DNA of 64,000 bases, taken from assembly GCF_036182465.1 (NCBI RefSeq), contig NZ_CP108081.1, positions 7,750,001 to 7,814,000 of the forward strand, read 5' to 3'. Position numbers and translations under genes: made by a program. The stretch comes from Streptomyces sp. NBC_00258 (GTDB lineage Bacteria; Actinomycetota; Actinomycetes; Streptomycetales; Streptomycetaceae). The notes under the pieces were generated by a model. That model did no database searches. It was given only the letters and a program-made list of their open reading frames with translations, and was not told where the DNA came from. Of the stretch, positions 24,490-30,929 are shown piece by piece. The first letter of the stretch is position 1. Every line of letters starts with the position of its first letter.

Positions 24490-25071
24490 ATGCGCACCGC
24501 GGGCGCCGGCCGCGCGTTCGCCCTGCTGCTGGTGATCACGGGCGCGGCCGGACTGCTGGCCTCCTGGGTCATCACCATCGACAAGTTCAAGCTGCTGGAG
24601 GACCCGGACTTCACCCCCGGCTGCAGCCTGAACCCGGTCGTCTCCTGCGGCAACATCATGAAGAGCGACCAGGCCTCCGCCTTCGGCTTCCCCAACCCGA
24701 TGCTCGGTCTGGTCGCGTACGGCATCGTGATCTGCGTCGGCGTGAGCCTGCTGGCCGGTGCGGCGTTCCCGCGCCGGTACTGGCTGACGCTCGACGCGGG
24801 CACGCTGTTCGGCGTCGGGTTCGTGACGTGGCTGCAGTACGAGTCGCTGTACAGCATCAACGCGCTGTGCCTGTGGTGCTGCCTCGCCTGGATCGCCACC
24901 GCCGTCATGTTCTGGTATGTCACGTCGTTCAACGTACGAAATGAGTTCCTGCCCGCACCCGGCTGGGTGAAGGGATTCCTCGCCGAATTCACCTGGGTGC
25001 CGCCGGTCCTGCATCTGGGGATCATCGGAATACTCGTGTTGACGCGTTGGTGGGACTTCTGGACGAGCTGA
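24490..25071 (+). CDS. Vitamin K epoxide reductase-family membrane protein (disulfide formation)
   Basis: VKOR homologues reoxidise a DsbA-like partner and pass electrons to quinone, so driving disulfide formation outside the membrane. This 193-residue protein has five likely membrane segments, the loop pair Cys45/Cys53 (CSLNPVVSC) and the active CxxC Cys127-Cys130 (CLWC), followed by a further Cys131. Loop motif GFPNPMLGLVAYG is typical. ATG 24490 is two bases after the upstream stop. It lies among chaplins and rodlins whose conserved cysteine pairs need oxidation; a client relationship is inference. Confidence 0.9.
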   Translation: MRTAGAGRAFALLLVITGAAGLLASWVITIDKFKLLEDPDFTPGCSLNPVVSCGNIMKSDQASAFGFPNPMLGLVAYGIVICVGVSLLAGAAFPRRYWLTLDAGTLFGVGFVTWLQYESLYSINALCLWCCLAWIATAVMFWYVTSFNVRNEFLPAPGWVKGFLAEFTWVPPVLHLGIIGILVLTRWWDFWTS

Positions 25072-25170
25072 CAATTGCATCCACCGGGGGAATTTTGATC
25101 TGTTGTCGTTGGCCGGGTCGTTACGCGTTTCGGACGCAGCCCCCCGAATCCCGAAAGGCCCGTACCTGAG

Positions 25171-25677
25171 ATGAAGTCGACCACCCGAGGAACTCTTGCC
25201 GCCGTCGTCACCTGTGTGGCGGCCGCCGTCGCGACGCCCGCCGTCGCGGCCGACGGGATCCCGGTCGCCGTACCGCTGGACGGTGTGGAGAACTCGCTGA
25301 ACATGGAGATGCCCAGGATCGGCGGCTCCCTGCCGCTGCCCACGCCGGGCAACCCCGACGGGCCGCGGTACGTCGAGGGCCGGCTGCTGCCGGACCGGGC
25401 CGTCCCGCAGCTGCCGGTCACCAGCGACCTGCCCTCCCTCGACCTGCGTACGCCGGTGCCGCGCGTTCTCGGGGACACCTTCGACCACGTCGCCGCCAGC
25501 ACGCCCACGTCCGACCTGCGCGCCCTGACGCCGGGCGCCTCGCTGGACGCCCCGCTGACCGCGCCCCAGGCGGACAAGCTCGGTCTCCCGGCCCCGAAGC
25601 TGCCCGAGGTCGGTCTTCTCGCCCCGGTCCTGCAGGCGGCGCCGGGGGCGACCCTGGGCCTCGCGCCCGGGCTGTAG
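25171..25677 (+). CDS. Secreted Pro/Leu-rich protein of unknown function
   Basis: A 168-residue protein with signal peptide MKSTTRGTLAAVVTC to PAVAA; the mature part is low in charge and rich in Pro and Leu (PLPTPGNPDGPRY, LPAPKLPEVGLLAPVL). It has no cysteine after the signal, no sortase motif and no known domain. The ATG is 12 bases after GAAAGG. It is 61 bp before melC1, perhaps in the same transcript. Its Leu/Pro pattern resembles the tail of the 299-residue secreted protein. Confidence 0.72.
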   Translation: MKSTTRGTLAAVVTCVAAAVATPAVAADGIPVAVPLDGVENSLNMEMPRIGGSLPLPTPGNPDGPRYVEGRLLPDRAVPQLPVTSDLPSLDLRTPVPRVLGDTFDHVAASTPTSDLRALTPGASLDAPLTAPQADKLGLPAPKLPEVGLLAPVLQAAPGATLGLAPGL

Positions 25678-25738
25678 ACACCACGGGCCGACCCGGCCAA
25701 CCGGCCGTACAGACCGAACAGTTCATGGAGGAGTGCGG

Positions 25739-26269
25739 GTGGGAGCGGTGAACGGTACGCGGCGGGATGTCCTGAGAGGGCTGCTCGTCGCGGCCGTCGC
25801 CGCCGCCCTGGCTCCGCTCCTCGCGGCCTCGCGCCCGTCGCGTACCGAGCCGCCCGCGTCCGGCGAACCGGCCGAGTCCGAGGCCGACTTCGAAGCGGAG
25901 TCCGAGACCGGTCTCGCGTCCGGGTTCGACGAGATGTACCGCGGACGACGAATCCGCGGGGTCAAGGACGCCACGGACGTCAGGGATGCCACGGACATCG
26001 AAGGCGCGGCGAGTGGTGTCCGGCGAACCGGTGCCGCGGGCCCGGGCCCCGCCGGGCAGTGGAGGGTCACCGTGGACGAGAGGCCGCTGCACCTCATGCG
26101 GCGGGCCGACGGCGGCTATCTGACCATGGTCGACCACTACCAGTCGTATCCGACGCCGCTCGCCGCCGCCCGCGGGGCCGTCGACGAACTGGGCGGCACA
26201 CTGCGGCTGCGCGCGGCCGCCACGGGGGCGGAGCGGGGGGAGGGGCACGGGCATGGCGTACACGCGTAA
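25739..26269 (+). CDS. melC1: MelC1-type tyrosinase cofactor (copper chaperone)
   Basis: MelC1 binds apo-tyrosinase, delivers copper and carries it through the Tat pathway. The 176-residue protein has a Tat-like signal (TRRDVLRGLLVAAVA), EMYRGRRIRG, WRVTVDERPLHLMRRADG and HYQSYPTPLAAARGAVDEL, all matching MelC1. Start GTG 25739 is five bases after GGAGGAG; GTG 25733 and 25748 are less well placed. It carries extra low-complexity acidic sequence (EPAESEADFEAESETG) and a VKDATDVRDATD duplication around the core, giving a longer protein than classic MelC1. It overlaps melC2 by 17 bases. Confidence 0.9.
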   Translation: MGAVNGTRRDVLRGLLVAAVAAALAPLLAASRPSRTEPPASGEPAESEADFEAESETGLASGFDEMYRGRRIRGVKDATDVRDATDIEGAASGVRRTGAAGPGPAGQWRVTVDERPLHLMRRADGGYLTMVDHYQSYPTPLAAARGAVDELGGTLRLRAAATGAERGEGHGHGVHA

Positions 26270-27119
26270 GAACGTGAGCGCGCTGACACGGGCCGAGAGG
26301 CGCAGGCTGGTCGGCGCGTTCCTGGAGATCAAACGCACCGGCGAGTACGACGAGTTCGTCCGCATGCACATCGACCACTACGTGTCGGACGGCGACGGCG
26401 GGCTGCGTACGGCCCATATGGCGCCCTCCTTCCTGCCCTGGCACCGGCGGTTCCTGCTGGAGCTGGAGCGGGCGCTGCGGCGGGTCGACTCCGGGGTGTC
26501 CGTGCCGTACTGGGACTGGACGAAGGACCGGACGCCCGCCGCCTCGCTGTGGGGGGAGGACCTGCTGGGGGGCAACGGGCGTCGCTCCGACCGGCAGGTG
26601 ACGACCGGGCCGTTCGCCTACCAGCACAAGAAGTGGGTCGTCAGGGAGTCGATGACCGACGGCGAGTACCTCATGCGTGACCTCGGCCGGCCCCACGATC
26701 CGCTCGCCCTCCCGACCGCGAACGAGCTCGCGCGGGCCCTCAAGGACCCGGTGTACGACACGACCCCCTGGGATTCCACCTCCTCCCGCGGCTTCCGGAA
26801 CAAGCTCGAAGGGTGGGGGACCGGGCAGGGCAACGACGCCTGGCGCAACCACAATCGCGTGCACCGCTGGGTCGGCGGGCACATGCTCGGCGGGGCCTCG
26901 GTCAACGACCCCGTCTTCTGGCTGCACCACTCGTTCGTGGACCTGCTCTGGACGCGCTGGCAGAAGCGGCACCAGGGGACCCGGTATCTGCCCGCGTCGC
27001 CGCCGGAACTCGGGGACCGGCAGCGGGGACGCGTGGTGGCACGGCACGAGGAGATGCCGCCGTGGGGCGTGACGCCGGACGAGTTGGAGGACCACAGCCG
27101 GATCTACCGGTACGTCTGA
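26253..27119 (+). CDS. melC2: Tyrosinase (melanin formation)
   Basis: Type-3 copper monophenol monooxygenase of 288 residues that oxidises tyrosine to DOPA and dopaquinone. Copper-A ligands fit His39, His55 and His64 (in MHIDHY, AHMAPS, PWHRRF); copper-B ligands fit His200 and His204 (NHNRVHRWVGGH) and His226 (FWLHHSF). There is no signal peptide, in keeping with piggy-back export on MelC1. The ATG overlaps melC1. The last codons lie in a 17-bp tandem repeat that runs into the 3' flank. The protein is slightly longer than the S. antibioticus enzyme. Confidence 0.95.
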   Translation: MAYTRKNVSALTRAERRRLVGAFLEIKRTGEYDEFVRMHIDHYVSDGDGGLRTAHMAPSFLPWHRRFLLELERALRRVDSGVSVPYWDWTKDRTPAASLWGEDLLGGNGRRSDRQVTTGPFAYQHKKWVVRESMTDGEYLMRDLGRPHDPLALPTANELARALKDPVYDTTPWDSTSSRGFRNKLEGWGTGQGNDAWRNHNRVHRWVGGHMLGGASVNDPVFWLHHSFVDLLWTRWQKRHQGTRYLPASPPELGDRQRGRVVARHEEMPPWGVTPDELEDHSRIYRYV

Positions 27120-27203
27120 TGTGCCGGTACGTCTGATCCACCGGCGCAGCTGATCCATCGGTACGTCCGGTCTGCACGTCCGGTCTGCCGGTTACGTGTG
27201 ACC
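27107..27203 (+). repeat. 17-bp tandem repeat spanning the tyrosinase stop codon
   Basis: Four consecutive 17-bp units (CCGGTACGTCTGATGTG type) at 27107-27174, then a 13-bp partial and a 16-bp degenerate unit. The first unit includes the Arg-Tyr-Val-stop end of melC2, so the gene end appears to have been copied downstream. Confidence 0.8.
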
Positions 27204-27228
27204 GGCGGCGCGTGACAGGTGAACAGGG

Positions 27229-27264
27229 AAAGGCCCCCGGTGGTGTGTACCGCCGGGGGCCCTT
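27229..27264. terminator. Bidirectional terminator between tyrosinase and chpG
   Basis: Arms GGCCCCCGG and CCGGGGGCC around a 12-base loop, flanked by AAA on one side and CTT on the other, between convergent stops at 27119 and 27282. Confidence 0.8.
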
Positions 27265-27281
27265 CGCGTGAGTGCGGTGAC

Positions 27282-27581
27282 TCAGTGGCCGTAGCCCTTG
27301 GGGCCGTGTCCCTTGGGGCCGGGGTGACCCTTCGGGCCGTCGTCGACGTTCGCGCACTCGTTGCCGAACGTCGGGTTCAGCAGCGCGATGACGTTCACGG
27401 TGTTGCCGCAGACGTTGACCGGCACGTGGACCGGGACCTGGACGACGTTGCCCGACAGGACGCCGGGCGAGCCGACGGCCTTGCCCTCGGCGCCCGCGTC
27501 CGCCATGGCCAGACCGGCGCCACTGATCACAACGGCACTCGTGCCGAGAGCCACACCGGCTGCCTTCGCGATGCGAGACAT
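27282..27581 (-). CDS. chpG: Short chaplin with Gly/Pro/Lys/His-rich tail, chpG-like
   Basis: Chaplin of 99 residues: signal peptide MSRIAKAAGVALG to about AMA, one domain (SPGVLSGNVVQ, VPVHVPVNVCGN, LLNPTFGNEC) and an extra 20-residue tail (DDGPKGHPGPKGHG and on) not seen in the other chaplins here. ATG 27581 is eight bases after GAAGGAG; GTG 27584 directly before it is an alternative. The tail might bind metal or add positive charge at the fibril surface; that is inference. The symbol rests on its place beside tyrosinase genes, as chpG in S. coelicolor (from memory). Confidence 0.92.
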   Translation of the reverse strand: MSRIAKAAGVALGTSAVVISGAGLAMADAGAEGKAVGSPGVLSGNVVQVPVHVPVNVCGNTVNVIALLNPTFGNECANVDDGPKGHPGPKGHGPKGYGH

Positions 27582-27640
27582 CACGTTCACTCCTTCGATT
27601 TCGGTGAGCGCGGCTGCTCCGACGCGACCGCACTGCCCGT

Positions 27641-27668
27641 TCAACGCGAGGGCCCACAGGGGGTAACG
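27641..27668 (-). promoter_or_regulatory. Predicted sigma-BldN-type promoter of chpG
   Basis: Minus strand CGTTAC, 16 bp, CGTTGA: one mismatch to the remembered sigma-BldN consensus. It lies 59 nt before the ATG, in the 120-bp gap to the MMPL gene. Confidence 0.7.
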
Positions 27669-27700
27669 GTGCTCACCGGGGCATCATCCACCAAGCTCCT

Positions 27701-29839
27701 TCATATGGGGTGATAAAGCATATGAGTGTCCTCCTTGTTCGGTTCCTGGTGGCGGTCCGGGCCCGGCTCACGGAACAGGCGGCCGGGCCACCAGAACCAG
27801 CGGCCCAGGTCGAGGGCGAGGGCCGGCACCAGGACCGTACGGACGAGGAAGGTGTCCAGGAGGACGCCGATGCCGACGATGACGCCCATCTGGGCCATCG
27901 TCACCAGGGGCAGCCCGGCGAACACCGCGAACGTGGCGGCGAGGACGATGCCCGCGGAGGTGATCACGCCTCCGGTACTGGTCAGTCCCTCCAGGACACC
28001 TCGGGTGTGACCGAGGCGGGCGGTCTCCTCCTTCACCCGGTGCATGAGGAAGATGTTGTAGTCGATGCCGAGGGCGACCAGGAAGACGAAGCCCATGAGC
28101 GGGATCGACCAGTCGACGCCCGCGAAGTCCAGGACGTGCTCGAAGAGCAGGTTCGAGGCGCCCAGTGCCGCGAAGTACGACAGCACGACGGTGGCCAGGA
28201 GCAGCAGCGGGGCGACGAGGGCACGCAGCAGCCACACGAGTACGGCGAGGACGACCAGCAGCACGATCGGGATGACCGTGGTGAGGTCGCGGTCGGCGGC
28301 CCGCTGGGTGTCCAGTGCCTCCGCGGTGGTGCCGCCCACCAGGGCGTCCTGCCGGTGCACCGCGTCGCGCAGGGCGTCGACGGTGTCCTTGGCGGCCCGG
28401 CTGTCGGGGGCGTCCTTCAGCACCACGTCCAGCGTGGCGAGCCGGCCGTCCGGCGTACGGTCGCCGGTCTCGACGCGGGCGACACCGGGCACCGTCCGCG
28501 CCGACTCGCGTACCTCGGCGGTCCGTTCGGGGGCGGTGACGATCGTGGCCGGGTCCGAGGCACCCGACGGGTAGTGGGCGGAGATCCTCTCCTGGGCGAC
28601 GACCGACCCGGGCTTGTCCTGGAACATCTCGGCCTGGGTGAGGCCCAGGTTGATCCCGGCCGCGCTGAGGGCGAGTACGCCCGTGACGGCGGCGGACATC
28701 AGCCAGGACCAGCGGGGGCGCCGGGCGACCGCGTTCCCGATCCGGGCCCAGACGGTGCGGGGCTTGCGGGCGGGCGTGCCGTGGCGTGGGACGAAGGGCC
28801 AGAAGACCCAGCGGCCCGCGACGACCAGCAGGGCCGGAAGCACCGTCACCATCGCCAGGAAGGCGCAGACGACGCCGACCGCGCCCACGAGGCCCAGCGA
28901 GCGTGAGGAGTTGATGTCGGCGAAGGCGAGACAGGCGAGGCCGGCCGCGATGGTGCCGGCCGAGGCGAGGACGGCCGGGCCCGAGCGGCGCAGGGCGATC
29001 CGCATCGCCGTGTGCCGGTCCTCGTGGCGGTGCAACTCCTCACGGTAGCGGGCGATCAGCAGGAGCGCGTAGTCCGTGCCGACGCCGAAGACGAGCACCA
29101 TGAGAACGCCCGAACTCTGCGGATCGACCGGCAGATCGGCGTACTTGGCGAGCAGATAGGTGCCGGCCTGGGTGAGGACGGCGGCGAAGCCGACCGCGAG
29201 GATCGGGAAGAGCCAGAGGACCGGGCTGCGGTAGGTGATGAGCAGCAGGGCGGCCACGACCAGGCCGGTGGCGATCATCAGGGTCGAGTCGAGGGTGTCG
29301 AACACCGCGACCGAGTCGGTGAGGGAGGCGGCCGGGCCGCCCACCTCGACGTCCACGCCGGGCGGGGCGTTCGCCGCCGCCACCGCGCGCAACTCGTCGA
29401 CCTTGTCGGTGACTTCGTCCTCCGAGTCCAGGGGGACGACGGTCATCAGGGCCTTGCCGTCGTCGGAGGGGATCGGCTGCGAGACCTCCTCGCCCCTGGG
29501 TACGAACGGGGCGAAGGCGGTGCGGTCCGCGGCGGCCTTGGCGTTCATCGCGCCATCGCCATCGCCATCGCCATCGCCATCGCCGGTGCCGGCGTCGTTC
29601 GTGTAGATGACGACCGCCGGCATGATCGGGTCCGTACGGAACTTCTCCAGTTCCGTGTTGACCCGCGCGGACTCGGAGCCGCCCGGCAGGAAGGCGTTGG
29701 CGCTGGAGTCCTCGACGTCGCCGAGCTTTCCGGCGAGCGGGCCGAGTGCGACGGCCAGGATCAGCCAGGCCGCGAGGACGAGCCATTTGCCGCGCCGGCC
29801 GCCGGGCGCACCGGTGGCGCGCTGGAGCAGCGCACGCAT
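27701..29839 (-). CDS. MMPL/RND-family membrane transporter
   Basis: A 712-residue MMPL transporter with the expected 12 membrane segments in two halves, each following a large extracytoplasmic domain; GVLMVLVFGVGTDYALLLIARYREEL and LVALGIDYNIFLMHRVKEE are the paired core motifs. Such proteins export lipids, siderophores or drugs. The ATG follows AAGGAG by seven bases. The first periplasmic domain contains a (Gly-Asp)n run from a hexanucleotide repeat. No TetR gene is adjacent; an inverted repeat at 29871-29903 lies in the promoter region. Confidence 0.92.
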   Translation of the reverse strand: MRALLQRATGAPGGRRGKWLVLAAWLILAVALGPLAGKLGDVEDSSANAFLPGGSESARVNTELEKFRTDPIMPAVVIYTNDAGTGDGDGDGDGDGAMNAKAAADRTAFAPFVPRGEEVSQPIPSDDGKALMTVVPLDSEDEVTDKVDELRAVAAANAPPGVDVEVGGPAASLTDSVAVFDTLDSTLMIATGLVVAALLLITYRSPVLWLFPILAVGFAAVLTQAGTYLLAKYADLPVDPQSSGVLMVLVFGVGTDYALLLIARYREELHRHEDRHTAMRIALRRSGPAVLASAGTIAAGLACLAFADINSSRSLGLVGAVGVVCAFLAMVTVLPALLVVAGRWVFWPFVPRHGTPARKPRTVWARIGNAVARRPRWSWLMSAAVTGVLALSAAGINLGLTQAEMFQDKPGSVVAQERISAHYPSGASDPATIVTAPERTAEVRESARTVPGVARVETGDRTPDGRLATLDVVLKDAPDSRAAKDTVDALRDAVHRQDALVGGTTAEALDTQRAADRDLTTVIPIVLLVVLAVLVWLLRALVAPLLLLATVVLSYFAALGASNLLFEHVLDFAGVDWSIPLMGFVFLVALGIDYNIFLMHRVKEETARLGHTRGVLEGLTSTGGVITSAGIVLAATFAVFAGLPLVTMAQMGVIVGIGVLLDTFLVRTVLVPALALDLGRWFWWPGRLFREPGPDRHQEPNKEDTHMLYHPI
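29552..29584 (-). repeat. Hexanucleotide repeat coding for Gly-Asp in the MMPL gene
   Basis: Five and a half copies of GCCATC in frame, giving DGDGDGDGDG in the first extracytoplasmic loop. Copy-number change would lengthen or shorten the acidic loop without a frameshift. Confidence 0.85.
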
Positions 29840-29870
29840 GAGTAGTCTCCTTCGTGTGGAGCGCGCCGCC

Positions 29871-29903
29871 GGTCATGTACCGGCTCTGGGCCGGTCCATG
29901 ACC
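29871..29903. promoter_or_regulatory. Inverted repeat upstream of the MMPL gene
   Basis: Arms GGTCATG and CATGACC enclose a nested CCGGC/GCCGG pair, 31 bases before the ATG. It may be the operator of an unlinked repressor or a leader hairpin. Confidence 0.5.
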
Positions 29904-29998
29904 GGCCCGGGGCGCACGTGGGCCCGCACCACGGCGCAACAGGTGTCACGACCTGCCGTGGCGTTCGGGATGTGTGTCAGGGATGTCGTTCCGCTTCG

Positions 29999-30030
29999 GT
30001 ACGGCCGGGAGTTGGCGCTCCCGGCCGTAC
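29999..30030 (-). terminator. Hairpin terminator after the small coiled-coil protein gene
   Basis: Perfect 13-bp arms (GTACGGCCGGGAG and complement) with a 6-base loop, 63 bp past the stop at 30093. Confidence 0.8.
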
Positions 30031-30092
30031 GCGCGGTCGTGCGGTGGTTCGGCAGTGCGGTGGTTCGGTGGCGGGGCTTTTGGCGCCGCCCG

Positions 30093-30407
30093 CTACTCGA
30101 TCTCGCGCATCATCTTCTCCATCGAGTTGACCGACAGTCGCGTCTGCGTCAGCTCGTCGAGGGTCTGCCGCTGCTCCTCGACCGTGCGTCGCTGCAACTC
30201 CACGGTGTCCTCGAGGAGTTGGGCGTACTTCGCGGCCAGCTCCTTGTACTGCTGCTCGCGGGCGGCCAGCATCCGGGCGCGCCAGGTGGCGGCGACCTGC
30301 CAGACGATCACGATCAGCAGGGAGAAGAGCCCGGCCGCGCCGACGGCGCCGACCAGGACCCCCAGTTCGTCGGCGCTCGCGGCGGTCGTCACCAGTTGCT
30401 CCTTCAC
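30093..30407 (-). CDS. Small membrane protein with coiled coil
   Basis: A 104-residue protein with one N-terminal membrane helix (LGVLVGAVGAAGLFSLLIVIVWQVAA, residues about 15-40) followed by a long heptad-rich helix (REQQYKELAAKYAQLLEDTVELQ). It starts with GTG in a GTGA overlap with the ArsR-like gene, so its output is tied to the regulator. No family is recognised. It might anchor or sense for the regulator, or oligomerise under the membrane. Confidence 0.75.
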   Translation of the reverse strand: MKEQLVTTAASADELGVLVGAVGAAGLFSLLIVIVWQVAATWRARMLAAREQQYKELAAKYAQLLEDTVELQRRTVEEQRQTLDELTQTRLSVNSMEKMMREIE

Positions 30408-30802
30408 TTGGCTTCCTCTTTCGCGGTCTTCGCGGTCTTGGCGCTCTGCGTGGTCTGCGCGGGCTGATCCGCCTTGTTCGTCTTGTCCGTCGGCTCGGTG
30501 ATCGTCGTGGCCGCCCGTGCGATGACGTGCGGCGTCAGTCGGTAGCAGAACGGGGCGACTTCGAAGTACTTCATCGCCTTGCCGTCCTCCGAGAGTTCGA
30601 GCGTGCCGACGACCAGTCCGGCCGCCTCCAGCCGCTGCAGGTGCATGTGCAGCAGCGGGCGGCCCATACCGATCTCCCGAGCCAGCGCGCTGACGTAGTT
30701 CCGGCGCTCCATGAGGGCCGCGACGATCCGCAGGCGATGCGGATTGCCCAGCGCGGAGAGCACCTTCAGCAGCTCGTCGCCGGTTGGTTCCGGATCGGGC
30801 AT
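30404..30802 (-). CDS. ArsR-like winged-helix transcriptional regulator
   Basis: A 132-residue DNA-binding protein. LLKVLSALGNPHRLRIVAALMERRNYVSALAREIGMGRPLLHMHLQRLEAAGLVVGTLE is a canonical ArsR/HTH_20 winged helix (about residues 10-70); the tail is rich in Lys, Thr, Ala and Gln (KTNKADQPAQTTQSAKTAK). No metal-binding cysteine pair is present, so it is not a classic metal sensor. The ATG follows AAGGAAAGGGG. Two TGTCA-N8-TGACA palindromes lie 23-72 bases upstream and suggest autoregulation. Confidence 0.87.
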   Translation of the reverse strand: MPDPEPTGDELLKVLSALGNPHRLRIVAALMERRNYVSALAREIGMGRPLLHMHLQRLEAAGLVVGTLELSEDGKAMKYFEVAPFCYRLTPHVIARAATTITEPTDKTNKADQPAQTTQSAKTAKTAKEEAK

Positions 30803-30824
30803 CGCGCCCCTTTCCTTCGTACCT

Positions 30825-30874
30825 GTCAGAAAAGGCTGACAGCTGTCTCCAGGACCTGTCAAAGACTTCTGACA
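30825..30874. promoter_or_regulatory. Paired palindromic operators of the ArsR-like operon
   Basis: Two 18-bp palindromes, each TGTCA-N8-TGACA, at 30825-30842 and 30857-30874. Their centres are 32 bp apart, three helical turns, which allows co-operative dimer binding on one face. Confidence 0.7.
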
Positions 30875-30929
30875 CATCTCGGGGATGACATCGGGGGCGT
30901 CTCAGGGTTGCGTCAGGGTCGGACCCGGC

